Shown piece after piece: positions 18,866 through 30,421 of a stretch of 64,000 nt of DNA (positions are counted from its first letter, which is position 1; every line of letters begins with the position of its first letter). The stretch is from Rotaria sordida (lineage: Eukaryota > Rotifera > Eurotatoria > Philodinida > Philodinidae), in NCBI GenBank assembly GCA_905250125.1, contig CAJNOL010001102.1, positions 1-64,000 on the forward strand, in the 5' to 3' direction. The position numbers were made by a program, and so were the translations under genes. The notes under the pieces were generated by a model. It was given only the letters and a program-made list of their open reading frames with translations, was not told where the DNA came from and made no database searches.

Positions 18866-18867
18866 AG
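18866..18867 (+). promoter_or_regulatory. Candidate splice (possibly trans-splice) acceptor directly before WRAP73 ATG
   Basis: TTTTTTCCATTTCTAG runs straight into the ATG at 18868, leaving no room for a conventional 5'UTR in that exon. Either a 5'UTR intron or a spliced-leader acceptor would explain it. Confidence 0.5.
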
Positions 18868-21618
18868 ATGAATTTTAGTGAATTATTTAAAGTAACATCT
18901 CGTCAATGTTCATTTTCTCCTGATGGTCAATATTTAGCATGTGTTAATCAATATCGTTTAATAATTCGTTCATCAACAACATTAGAAATAATAAATTTAT
19001 TTGCTTGTATTGATACAATTGATACAATTGAATGGTCATATGATTCACGTTTAATATTAGCTGGTCTAATAAAACGTAATGCTGTTCAAATATTTTCATT
19101 AGATAATCCTGAATGGAAATGTAAAATTGATGAAGGTTCAGCTGGTCTTTGTCAAGTACATTGGGCACCAGATTCTCGACATATATTAACAACAGCACAA
19201 TTTCATTTACGTATAACAGTTTGGTCATTAACATCAAAAAATGTTTCTTATATTAAATATCCAAAGAAACTTTCACCTAATTCATATGTTTTTAGTTTAT
19301 TAAAACCATATATGGCATTAGTTGAACGTCGTAATGATAGTACAGATCATATATCAATATTTGATTATTCATCTAATTGGTCAATGATTGCACATTTTCA
19401 ACCAAATGATTTAGAAGATCTTCAAGGTATTGAATGGTCACCAATAGCTGATGTTTTATGTTTATGGGAAAATTCTTATGAATATAAAATTGTTTTTTAT
19501 ACACTTGATGGACAATTATTAAATATATATAAACCAGAAAATGATCGTTTATCATTAGGTATACGTTGTGCACGATGGTCACCAACAGGACAAGTTATTG
19601 TTGTAGGAGATTATGAAGAACGTATAACGGTTTTTAGTTATTTAACATATAAAAAAATTCAAACATCATTTGAACCTCCACAGAAATTATCATCAGGAAA
19701 AGGTTATACAATTTTAAAAGAAGAAGAATATAATTTAAATAGTCAAGAAAAAAATGATCAAAGGTAAATTAGAAAAATGGATTTTTCATTAATTATAAAT
19801 TTTAACTTAAATAGAGTATTTATGTAGTCACGTTTCTTCTATGTGTATATTGAAGCTAATAAAGTAGATCAGTTTTTTCTTTCTGAGTCTTCCTACGAAA
19901 TAACAAGAGAATAATTCCAATTGTTGGATACTATTGGACTTCGTGAGGAAATATCAAGTTAACACAATTGGAACTAGAGGTGTGTAAGATAAGCTTTTTT
20001 CGTACCCTGTATTATAACTGACGCGAGAATTTCTCCAGATGACAAATCGCTTTTCGACTGAGACAATACTCATTTGATGAGTGTTAGGGAGTAATAGAAA
20101 AGTCTAGAATGTTTTAGTTTTCCGGACCTTTGTTCTCTAGGTATCGAAATTTTACTTTTTTTTTAACAAAAAACTGTGTTCCTTCTCAGGTCATGTGGAA
20201 AATCGACTTTCGAGTTTCGACTTCAAACTTTGCACAAACAAAGCTCTTTATGAGATTTGTTGGTTGTGTAAGTTTCTGAAGATGAAAATATATGAACAAA
20301 ATTTGCTTTTACACATGAGAGAATTTTGAATATTTCATGTCTTAGGATAGAAGGTACTAGAAAAGTTATAACTTGCTCAACGAACTAATCTTATTGAAAA
20401 CTTTGTTCGTAGAAAGTTTGAAGTCGAAATTTGAAAGTGATCTGAGTAGAGCACAGGTTTTGTTGAAAAACTCAGTAAAATTTTGATAAATTCGAGAACG
20501 AAGACCCGAAAAATCAAACCATTCTAGACTTGTCTAGATCGAAAAGCAATTTGATAGTTGAAAACGTTCCCTTGTGAGAAAAATTTTCTAAGTCATACGC
20601 TACCCTGTTTCGGAAAACCTCTACCTTTACTCTAACATACTATGCAGAGTAGGGTAACTCTACACATTTCTACTTGAAGCTAGTAGTTGATTTAATGAAG
20701 AAATGTTTATCAGCGATTTCATTTTTCTAGTCATCAAAAAAATAAAATAATAAAATAACAGTCGTATTTGAGACAGAAAGCATTTCAAATATTTATTTAA
20801 GAAAATCATGTGAACAAAATTTTTCAACGGTTTCATTCTAAAAATAAACATTTTATGACAAAATAATAAATCGAATTTTTTTCATGCTTAGATTTCTGTT
20901 TTATCTAGCTCCTGAAAATTTTCGGAACAAATGAATTTTTTTAGAATTTGGAACTATGTCGTTAGGACTTTGAGTTAAACGAGATTTAACTATTAAGTAC
21001 TATATGTTGTTAAGAAATCGGCATGATAATTTACATTAGTGAATAAATAAATAAATAATAATTCCTTAAATTTATTAAATATAATTTATCTTAATTTTAT
21101 ATTTTAGTCAACGTAAACCTTATTCATCTTCTGCTTATTCATCATCTGCAGTATCACAAATAGAAACAAAGGTTTCTATTGATTCAAAATATATTATTTA
21201 TAATGGTACACTTCAAATAGCACCAATAAAACCTGATCTTGATCGTGCTAATCCACGATTAGGTGTATCATCAATTGAATATTCATCTTCAGGTCGATAT
21301 TTATCAACAATCAATGATACAATGCCAAATCTTTTATTTATATTTGATTTTAAACCAACATTCCATTTAGCTTTTGTTCTTATACAAATTCAACCAATAC
21401 GATGTGTTAAATGGGAACCAAAACGTGATCATTTAGCATTATGTACACATAATAATCGTATTTATATATGGACACCACAAGGTGCATCTTGTATTAATTT
21501 ACCTGATGAATCATCAAAACATAAGATAGATGAAATTAAATGGAATAATTTTGCAACTTTACCAAGTATTGCATTAATTGGACAAGAAACAATGTGTGTA
21601 GGTTTTATTGGATCTTAA
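18868..21618 (+). CDS. WRAP73: WD repeat protein WRAP73 (WDR8)
   Basis: Centrosomal/spindle-pole WD40 protein involved in spindle anchoring and ciliary assembly in other eukaryotes. Two exons, 18868-19763 and 21108-21618, join in phase (AG|T = Ser) to 468 residues; human has 460. Family signatures are continuous: MNFSELFK at the start, CSFSPDGQYLACVNQYRL, IEWSYDSRLIL, PEWKCKIDEGSAGLCQVHW, FHLRITVWSLTSKNVSYIKYPKK, then LDRANPRLGVSSIEYSSSGRY and VKWEPKRDHLALCTHNNRIYIW in exon 2. The 1.34-kb intron is mostly the foldback element at 19985-20620. The insert between exon-1 end and LDRANP is Ser-rich and longer than usual. The next gene on the same strand starts 195 bp after the stop, so the pair could be co-transcribed. 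Confidence 0.95.
19985..20620. repeat. Foldback family 2, complete copy (WRAP73 intron)
   Basis: The left arm runs from about 20035 (GAGAATTTCTCCAGATGACA) to about 20250. The right arm, reverse-complemented, runs from about 20400 to 20590 (GATAGTTGAAAACGTTCCC). Paired landmarks are GCTTTTCGA/TCGAAAAGC, GTCTAGAATG/CATTCTAGAC and TTTCGACTTCAAACTTT/AAAGTTTGAAGTCGAAA. Arms are about 200 bp. No transposase. Related copies lie at 28460-28935 and 4325-4590. Confidence 0.85.
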
Positions 21619-21808
21619 AACAGATATAATAGTGTGCGTTCAGATAAAATTTTTGTTGTCGTTTTTTTCTTTGTGATGTATGAATGAATTTCTTGTTGAA
21701 TGTTATTTGTTTGTAAGACTTCTTTTTTTTGTCGCTGATATACAATTTTGACGTAGGATTTTTTTTTATTCTTACAAAAGATATTTCCATTAGATTGTAG
21801 TGTCTTTT

Positions 21809-21810
21809 AG
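21809..21810 (+). promoter_or_regulatory. Candidate trans-splice acceptor before the GPC1-like ATG
   Basis: TGTCTTTTAG ends 2 nt before the ATG at 21813, only 190 bp after the WRAP73 stop. The short gap plus a strong acceptor fits a spliced-leader resolved two-gene transcript, though a cis 5'UTR intron cannot be excluded. Confidence 0.5.
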
Positions 21811-21812
21811 AT

Positions 21813-24468
21813 ATGACGAAAAATAAGAATACAATTGAAGAAGAAGAAGAAGATAATAATGATGAACTTGATCTTTATGATTTTCTTGAAGTTATTTCCG
21901 GTAAAATTGATTCGGTAAAAAATCAAAGTATTGAAAATAAATAAAATAATGAATTCATTTTTCTTTGAAAATTTCGTTTTTTTTTTTGTTTTTAGTCGAA
22001 GAACGTAAAGAAGATTCTCGACAACAATGGCAACGAACAAAAGATGAAGTTGAAGAACAAAAACGTTTACTTAAAATTGAATTAGAAAAACATATTCATT
22101 TATTATCTGAAAATTTAAAAAAACCAAATTTTATTCGAATAAGAGATAAAATTTCATTTACAATTGGAGTTGCTAATACTTGTTTTTCTCCATTAATTGG
22201 TATGATATGATTTTTTTTTGATTTTATCAAACACAATCTAAAAGGACTGTTGAAGTATATAGGATAGAAATTTGCACTCCCTGCTCTCATAGACAGACAG
22301 ACATTACCATGAAAACGTCATAGACTATGATAGACACGTTAGAAACTCCTTATCATTTGGCTTACAGCGAATTCGAACGAAATTATTCGGGAACTAGATC
22401 ACGAGTTCAGGTCACATGGAGTATTTAAGTAATTCATCAAACATATAGACAGTTATGAAAACATCCTTATGTTCGATCAAGTTTGGGTTTGGATATTTCA
22501 GAATATCATTAACTTTTTTTTTTAGAAAGTCTGCTGCTCTTTCAGTTTTTGAATCATTTACTTTCTTGTTAATAGAATTATTATAGCCAACTGTGAAAGC
22601 TTTTCTGTTGGTTTACTTCTACTTGCTAGTTTTATTAGTTAATTGAAAATAATTGCCTTCAAGACGAAACCCAAACATTCGAGTTCGGTGCATGCCTATT
22701 CATCACAGATTGTGACAAACATGATAGCAACACCCCCCTTCCCGTCTCCTGCGTCACGGATCGGGACCGACGTTGTTGATATATGATCGCAGGCCATATA
22801 TCAATAACGTTTCGTTATAGTATATTAACTACTTTCTTATTCTATTTCTCAGAGATTAAGTAGAAGGATGACGAAGAAATGTGTCTTGAATAAAAAAAAA
22901 ATTCCTGTAATTAGCAAGAGTAGCTACATAGTATTTCATAGCTTAATCCCACTGGGATTGCACTAACAGCTTTTTTTTTTTGAAAAATTTAATTTATTTA
23001 TTTGAATTTTAGCTGTACGATGGCCTCATATATTACCCATTATTTATACAATTCAAGCACTTTATTTTATAACACTTCGATTTCTTATTTATAAACAAAA
23101 ACATTGGCATTATTTTAGTATGATTGAATTTATATAAATTAATATTTATTATAAAGTTTTATATTTAGCTTTTGATTTATGTTATTTTGTTAATCTTTTA
23201 ACATTAATCTATTTATGGATTTTACCATCATCAAAAATTCTCTTTGCTGTATGCTATTCATTAACTCATGGTCCATTGGCTCTTGCAATAGTTCTTTGGA
23301 AAAATTCTCTTGTTTTTCATAGTTAGTTTTTTATTAATTACATATTGAAAAAAAATGAAAAAAAAGAAATTTTCTTTTTGTCTTTTTAGGTTTTGATAAA
23401 GTAACGAGTATATTCATTCATATGTAAATCAATGAATTTATTTTACTAATGTTTTGTTTTTTTTTGTTTTCTATCGATTTATTTTTATTAGGTATCCACC
23501 ATTAACAATGTTTACTCTTCGTTGGATTTTACCAGTTGATCTTCAACTAAAATATTATCCGGCTATTGTCAATACTGGTTCAAAACTTCCTATGGGTACA
23601 TCTATGTTTTATACAATTATTTTTTATTTGATGTGGCAAATATTGTATTATACATTTATTGTTTACGGACGTGGACAGAAAGTTGCAAGTGGATTAAGAG
23701 TCACATCGTATACATGGTTATTAAATAATAAAAAAGGTTTTGTTTCACGTCTTATTCAAAAATTAGGTTTTGGAGGACCTAATGATGGAATTAATCGATA
23801 TAAACTTTTCATTTATTTTCTTCTACAATTTTTATTCATGCTTATTTCAATTTTACCGGTTTCATTATTGTATTACCAATACATGTAAGTTGATATTCCT
23901 GTGTTTGTGATAACAAAAAAAAGAATAGTTTGTAAATTCAATCCACGTAAAGGCATAAGGGTCAATTTCGACAGAAAAATACCAGAAATTGATGGAATTT
24001 GGAGGTATTTTTCAAGTGACTTCCATCCAATTTCGAGTACTTTTCGACAAGAAACGATCAGAAGTCATTCAGAACAATTCACAGGCTTGTGATTCGGAAT
24101 ATTGCTTTTAATTTTCATCAATTTTCGAAGTTTTTCAGTTGAATTCTAGAATTTTTTCGCATCTTTCCGATAAAAATCTCTTGTTTTCGAAGACCGGAAT
24201 CATTGATTTATCAGTTAATTCTGATGAAATTTTTATTCTAGGTACATCAATGTTATCTTTCTTTGTGCAATGTTTACAGTCAGTATTTATAATGGTGCTT
24301 CTTTTTATATTGGTAAGATTATCAATATATATATATATTTATTTATTTATAATTTTATAATATTTAGATGTTTTCTCACGTCAATACATAAAAAGCTTTG
24401 AATTATTACATCAACAGAATCAATCTGCTACAAATAACGAAGAAAATGACAATAAAAAAGACTCTTAA
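21813..24468 (+). CDS. GPC1-like glycerophosphocholine acyltransferase (DUF2838 family)
   Basis: Multi-pass membrane protein of the yeast/plant GPC1 family, which acylates glycerophosphocholine to lysophosphatidylcholine. Eight exons: 21813-21900, 21996-22199, 23013-23117, 23169-23321, 23390-23423, 23492-23884, 24242-24312, 24368-24468; 382 residues. An acidic N-terminus and a coiled segment (EERKEDSRQQWQRTKDEVEE) precede the family core: RDKISFTIGVANTCFSPLIG, RFLIYKQKHWHYF, FDLCYFVNLLTLIYLWILPSS, LTHGPLALAIVLWKNSLVFH, SFDKVTSIFIH, YPPLTMFTLRW. About eight hydrophobic segments follow to YNGASFYIDVFSRQYIKSFE. Family function is established in yeast and plants; transfer to this protein is inference. 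Exon 5 is only 34 bp. Intron 2 holds dispersed-repeat copy B. As I recall the family is absent from vertebrates, so its presence here is notable. Confidence 0.88.
22229..22985 (+). repeat. Dispersed repeat family 1, copy B, interrupted
   Basis: In intron 2 of the GPC1-like gene. The start (CAATCTAAAAGGACTGTTGA, TATATAGGATAGAAATTTGCACTCC) and end (GGGATTGCACTAACAGC) match copy A. The middle, about 22370-22690, has roughly 300 bp that copy A lacks; it is bounded by TTTGGGTTT near 22485 and AAACCCAAA near 22675, suggesting an insertion within the repeat. ATCACAGATTGTGACAAAC units resume after it. Confidence 0.75.
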
Positions 24469-24520
24469 ATATATTCAATATATCAATTCAGCTAATTATT
24501 TCATTTTATCTCCTAGTATA

Positions 24521-25504
24521 CTTAGGGTTATCCAAAAGTAGTGATCCAGGTACTTTTTTTTTCTTATAGAAAACTTGAAAAAATTTTCTTTTTCTATGAA
24601 TAGATAGAGCATCTTTCGCTCTATTTTCCTATGCCATATGATCACTATTCAACTAATATCATAATAATAAAATTTCGATAAGAATTATTTTTGTTGAAAA
24701 TTAGCTGGTAGCATTAGATCATAATGGACGTAGCACTTGCATTTCGCTTTATTATCACTTAATACGTTGTAATAGGAAAACAAAATATTCCACAAGATGA
24801 AGTGTGAAAACGTTTACAATTTATAAAAGATCGCTTATTTTATAGTTGCACTTTTTGTTTTATAAAATGGCCAAAACTCTGAGCGACTAAATTTCGACGT
24901 TGCAAAAACGAGATTATTTTTTGATAAAAGACGAATTAAGTTTTTTCTATCTTATCTTTTTATTACCTACTATGCTTTATTTTAAAAAACAAAATACACT
25001 ACAAGATGCAGCGTGAAAAGGTCTACAATTTACAACGTACAGTTATAAAAAGATGAGATAGAAAAAACCAAATTCGTCTTTTACTAAAAAACCATCTCGT
25101 TTTCGGAAAGTCAAAATTTGGTCGCTCAAAGTTTTTGCCATTTTGAAAACAAAAAGTGCAATTATAAAATAAGCAATCCTTTATAAATTGTAGAGGTTTT
25201 CATGCTGCATCTTGTGAGATATTTTATTTTTTTAATGCAACATATTATGTGATGATAAAATGAAATGCAAAAGTGTCCTATTTTTTGTGCCACACCCATT
25301 ATGATCTAAATACTATCAGCTGGTTTTCAACAAAAACAGTTCTTATCGAAATTTTATTATTATGATATTAGTTGAATAGTGATCATATGGCATAGAAAAA
25401 TAGAGCGAAAGATGCACTATCTATTCATAAAAAAATAAAATTTTTTCAAGCTTTCTATAAGAAAAAAAAAAGTATCTTGGGCACTACTTTTTGATAACCT
25501 TAAG
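24521..25504. mobile_element. Non-autonomous foldback DNA element with TA target duplication, 984 bp
   Basis: Ends are CTTAGGGTTATCCAAAAG and CTTTTTGATAACCTTAAG, each flanked by TA. Arms of about 440 bp read almost to the centre: ATAGAGCGAAAGATGC, CAACTAATATCATAATAATA, CAAGATGMAGYRTGAAAA and AAGATRAGATAGAAAAA words pair across it. A TA duplication and long inverted repeats fit a Tc1/mariner-derived foldback element. No transposase frame remains. Confidence 0.88.
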
Positions 25505-25506
25505 TA

Positions 25507-26746
25507 TCTTAGAGCTTAGTTTTTCTTATCATTTATTTTTATTAGTCAGAATTAAAGTATACTTAATAACGCAATAAAATATTATCTTAGATAACAAGTC
25601 ACAACAATTGAAAGAATATGAAATTCAATTAAAAACCGAGAACTAAATCGATATTTCATTTATTAAAATATCAATGCATTTTCTTTCATTAGTCTATTTA
25701 AAAAAAAAAAGAATCAAGAATAAAAATTTATACGAATTCATTTATCTTTATATTTGTGCCATGTTAAAGTTATCAATTCAAGTTGAATAGAAGACACTTA
25801 TTATTCACAAGAAGACAAAAATAAACAAATGAATAAATAAAGAATAACTCTATTAAAAGTTCGCATATAACTCATCGTCAACTAAAACGAATATTTTCAA
25901 ACTGTTTGTCTTATTTTATCTATTACTATCTCAGTGTCACAGTCATGTGCATGCATTCATATGACTTGCAGGGTTTGACTCGTTTGTTCTATAATTATCT
26001 TAATCACATGTTTGAAAAGTGTTTTTTTTATTCCTGTTATTACATACTTGATGTAGAGTAGACAAGAGATAACAAATGGGGACAAAAACATGACTTAGAT
26101 TCTCTTTGTTTTCACATTTATTATTTATTCGATCGAATGAGAAGCTTTAATTTTCTGAATCAAGTTAATTTGAATATTAGTTTTTCTTTTATATTTTACA
26201 ATCAAATTTTCATATAATAAATCTTGTCAATTCTTAAACAGATTCAAATTCTAGGGCAGTATATAATTATTTAATGGATATTTCATTGTGTTGACTTTTG
26301 ATAGGTTTCTGCCTAAACATCGTTTAAAAAATAACAATTTTATCATACTGTAATCTGAATAATTATCTCTTCTTTCGATTAGATTTTATATACCTTCACT
26401 CTCATTTACTTCATTTCTTGTATCTAGACCGATACTGTCAACTGATATTCTTAACAGTAAGAATAGTATGACCAACGAGCCATGTAGATATATATATATA
26501 TATAAACTTCGAGCATAGAATATTTTCAACTTTTACTTAGATAAAGAGGAACATATTCATACATTTTCATATCAGTTCGGTCTCATGCCTACATACAAAC
26601 AAACATTGAAAAGTCTTTAATATGTTTTACAGTAATTTTTACAAATCTTGCTATTTGTTATAATGCATAGTGACTTATAAAGGTTTGTTATAACATCTTT
26701 TTTTTTCTTAGTGTGTATAATTATGAAATACGTTCATACTTGACAA
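25507..26746. other. Upstream region of the alpha-kinase gene, no gene seen
   Basis: AT-rich, with a short (TA)n run near 26490-26504 and a T-tract ending TTCTTAG at about 26711. No open frame of interest and no repeat that recurs in the window were recognised. Promoter elements are probably here but cannot be singled out. Confidence 0.6.
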
Positions 26747-29700
26747 ATGAACCGATCTTTCTCAAGTTCATTGACAACGGGTTCAATTATATCAGACGGC
26801 GATATTCCGAAAGATACAGTTGACTCGGTTCGTCTTACCAAACGTATACATCGTATGTCTGCACCAACAATCGATTGGGATGCAGAAAAGACATTAAGTT
26901 CAGTAGTTGATATCGATATTGATGCTTTAGATGCTGAATTTGAACGATTGTCAGTTGATTTTAAAAGTAAAATGATTGAATTACGTAAGAATCCGAATAA
27001 TATGACTTTACGTCATACACTTACGTCGACTAAAGAAGCATTGATACGTATTAAAACTTGGTCATCATTAGTAAATACAGCTGATGGCTTAGCTATTATG
27101 AAGAAAAGTATGGCTAAGCAACATGAAAAAGAACTTCTGCAACGAAAATATGAAGTTGACGAAATACTTAAAATTTCTAAAGTACAATCGGCTATTGATT
27201 TATGTTTTCTTATGGATTGTACAGGCAGTATGAGAGAATATCTTCATGCAACTAAAACTCAAATTTGTCAACTTACAGAATGCATTAGACAATTATATTC
27301 TATCAAACCTAATCTTGCTTTTGTTGGATATCGAGATATTAACGAAAATTTGGACAAACTCGATTTTACTGATGATGAAAATATATTTCAAGAATTTTTA
27401 ACTAAAGTTCAAGCTATGGGTGGTGATGATACATGTGAAGATGTATTTAGTAAGTTGTCATAAAAAAATGTCTACGAAGACTTAATCGAAAGAGTTATTA
27501 AAAAAGAGGTTATAGTTCTTGAATGTTGTATTCTAGTTATTGACTGTTCTTAAACATATGTTTTTTTGTTTCTACAAACTTAGATTTCTGTCTTTGGTAT
27601 TGAAGAAAGAAAAACGTTTCAAAAGTATTTCAATCGTGTTAAGAGCAAACAAGATAGTGAAACATAAACTGATGATCCTCGAATCTGATTTTCACATGAC
27701 ATAGAGATTGAATATGTCATTTTTTTATTAAAAGTAATTTAAGGATACTCGCTCCATCTTTTTTGGTTACTTCTATTTCTTGACAAGGATGCAACTAATC
27801 AAGCTGAAGTTTTTACCAAAGATAAAGTATCTAAAATAAGTAGACATGTGTTCGAGGAAACAAAAATTGAAAGAAGGTCTGATGGGGGAAACTCTATTTT
27901 TTCAGTAAACCGCATCTTGGTATATCATGACAGTCATCAAATTTTATCTGATTGGGCTGAAAATGTTTTTGAAGATACTTAAGACTATGTTTCATAGATG
28001 ATTTTGAGCTTTATTGGAAATCTCAGTTTCTTTATGAGGAAAAATACGTAAAGATTCAGAGCTAAAATTAGAGATTTGATTTTTAGAATCCTATAAATTC
28101 GAATATGAAGGTCAAAAATGAAAGCGACTGATTCTACCTTTGAAGAATATTTCCAAGTATCTGTAGTAGAAATATCAGGTCGATCGAACAAAGTTAGAGA
28201 GGAGGAGATGATGATATACTAGGATACGGTCCTACAGAAAATCAGAGTTTCTCCGTTAAACTTTCTTTGAAATTTTTTTCTTTAAACACGTGTCCGCTTA
28301 GTTAAGGTGTTGTATTCATGATAAAAACTTCAGTCTGATCGATTGTATCCCCTTCAAGAGCTAGCATTAGTCAAAAAAAATTGGAAAGGTACTCTTAACG
28401 ATAACGAAATAGATAGATTCATGATCAAAGTCAGGAAAAGTGTATTATTCGAGATCTAACAAAGGAATCTCTCAAGGTATCAAATCACTTTTCAACCCAG
28501 AGGATGTTCATTTGATGAATGTTAGAGAGTAATAGAAAAGCCTAGAATGATTTGGAAAAGCTATGGTTCTCCTCAAATCACATGAAAAATTAACTTTCGA
28601 GTTTCGATTTCAAGCTTTGCACGAACAAAGTTCATAATGAAATTGTCTGATTGTGCAAATTTTAGCTTTTCTATTATTTCCTATCTAGAAATGTAAAGAT
28701 ATAAACAAAATTTGCTTTAACGCATAAGAAAATTTCAAATATTTCATATCTTAGGATAGGAGATATCAGAAAAGTTATAACTTGTCCAACAAACTAATCT
28801 CATTGAGAACTTTGTTCATACAAAGTTTGAAGTCGAAATTCGAAAATTTTTTCTATTACTCATCAGTACTCATCAAATGAACACCGTCTCGATAGAAAGG
28901 TGATTTGACATCTTGAGAAATTTCCTCGTAAGTTGAAAATAAGCATAACAACTGAATTAATTGTGAACTTTTGTCTTTACAAGACTTGCCTACTAATGAG
29001 TTAAAGTATTCATTCTTTCTTTTGTATAACTAGGTGGATTAGAAACTGTTGCTCAACTTTCATGGTCAACTCCAAATCGTTTATTAGTTCATATTTGTGA
29101 TGCACCTTGTCATGGACAAGATTATCATGAATTTCAAGGAACAGCAAATGATAACTATCTTAAAGGTGATCCAAAGAATCGAGAATTATCAACATTAATG
29201 TTTAGTATTAAACGATTAGGTATAACATATTGCAAAATTCCATTAAATGAAACTACAAAAAAAATGTTTGAAGAATTTGCTTTTGTATTTGGATCAATAT
29301 CTGAAATTTATGTTAGCGATCCAACATGTTTAATTAAACGTATTATTGAAAAAACAAGTTCTATTATTCAAAGTTGTATTGAATCAACAATATCATCTTA
29401 TCGTAATTCAAATAAACAAATTAAATCTTATACACTTTTTAGTAAAGAACCCGATTGGAATTCATTAGAAATATATGATGTTAATGTAACTGAAATTATT
29501 CCACCTAATACAATCGATGATATTTTTCATCCTTTATTGATTAGTAAAACTAAGGGTAAAATAAAAATTGCACCAAATCCTTTTGCTAAAGGATCAATTC
29601 GTTTTGCTTTCTATGGTCAATATAGTAGTGATGATTCTCCTTTCGTAGATGTTGTTTTTAAAGAATTTGCTAGTACAGATCCAAAAGCAAACACATTTAT

Positions 29701-30337
29701 TGTCTATCAAGAACATCTTGAAATACAAGCTATTGCTCAATTCTTAGCCGAACAATTTAATGCTGAACAACAACGTCTTTTTCGAAATTTCATTCCAATT
29801 ATATATGCCGATGCTGATCTTATTCAACAAACAACAAATCCATTGAAAATCTATCAAGTTGAACGACGTATGCATCAAGAATGGCGTAAATGGAATAATA
29901 ATAGTGGTGGAGTATCTTTAAGTGAATATTCAACAATCTTACAAGCGTTTTCTCATTGGACATATCATATTACTTCGGGTCGTCTTATGGTTGTCGATTT
30001 ACAAGGTGTTAAAGTAGATCGTGCTTATTTATTAACGGATCCAGCATTACATTGCAATGATTTATTACGTTTTCGAGAAACACGAACTAATCTTGGTGTA
30101 AAAGGTATGCGTCAATTTTTTCGTACACATGTATGTAGTGATATATGTTCTAAGTTAAATATACCTATGTTGAATACTGAATCGAATTCAATTTTATTGA
30201 GTCGTTCTGATTCACTTTTATGTAATGCAACTACAAAAACAACTGATATTTTAAATGTACAGACAACGGAAGAAAATAATTTTGAACCAATCGATAAAAA
30301 TCAATTAGAAACAATAGAGAATTTTGAATTATGCTAA
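26747..30337 (+). CDS. VWA-domain alpha-kinase (VwkA-like atypical protein kinase)
   Basis: Two exons, 26747-27449 and 29034-30337, join in phase (A|GT = Ser) to 668 residues. The N-terminal 145 residues are charged with a helical stretch. A von Willebrand A domain follows (about 148-330) with MIDAS motif DCTGSM at D157 and GGDDTCEDVFSGLETV and LLVHICDAPCHG downstream. The alpha-kinase domain occupies about 430-610: VVFKEF (ATP-binding Lys), LMVVDLQGVKV (catalytic Asp region), DPALHC, and the zinc-site HVCSDIC near 600. This order is known from Dictyostelium VwkA and its relatives. Zinc ligands and the catalytic residues look intact, so an active kinase is plausible; substrate unknown (eEF2 or myosin-type targets are family precedents only). 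The tail is Ser/Thr-rich. The 1.58-kb intron carries a foldback element. Codon use matches the neighbours. Confidence 0.9.
28460..28935. repeat. Foldback family 2, complete copy (alpha-kinase intron)
   Basis: The left arm begins GAATCTCTCAAGGTATCAAATCAC; the right arm ends GTGATTTGACATCTTGAGAAATTTC. Paired words are TCATTTGATGAATGTTAG / TACTCATCAAATGA and TTTCGAGTTTCGA / TCGAAATTCGAAA. The spacer contains the shared CATATCTTAGGATAGGAGAT..AAAGTTATAACTTG segment also seen at 20335-20380. Confidence 0.85.
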
Positions 30338-30421
30338 AGTTATGGTTTGAACATTTCTTTGTATATATGTTATATTTTTATTTTACAAAATATATTATAT
30401 GATATTATTATTTATAATTTA

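Larger units (their letters stand above)
15640..18867. other. Spacer LETM1 - WRAP73, two repeat elements, no gene seen
   Basis: Holds dispersed-repeat copy A (15988-16490) and a foldback element (18340-18800). A patch of degenerate 12-15 bp repeats of the AATCTAYYAGAATTCAT type lies at about 17525-17610. The remainder is AT-rich sequence without a recognisable open frame or RNA gene. Confidence 0.7.
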
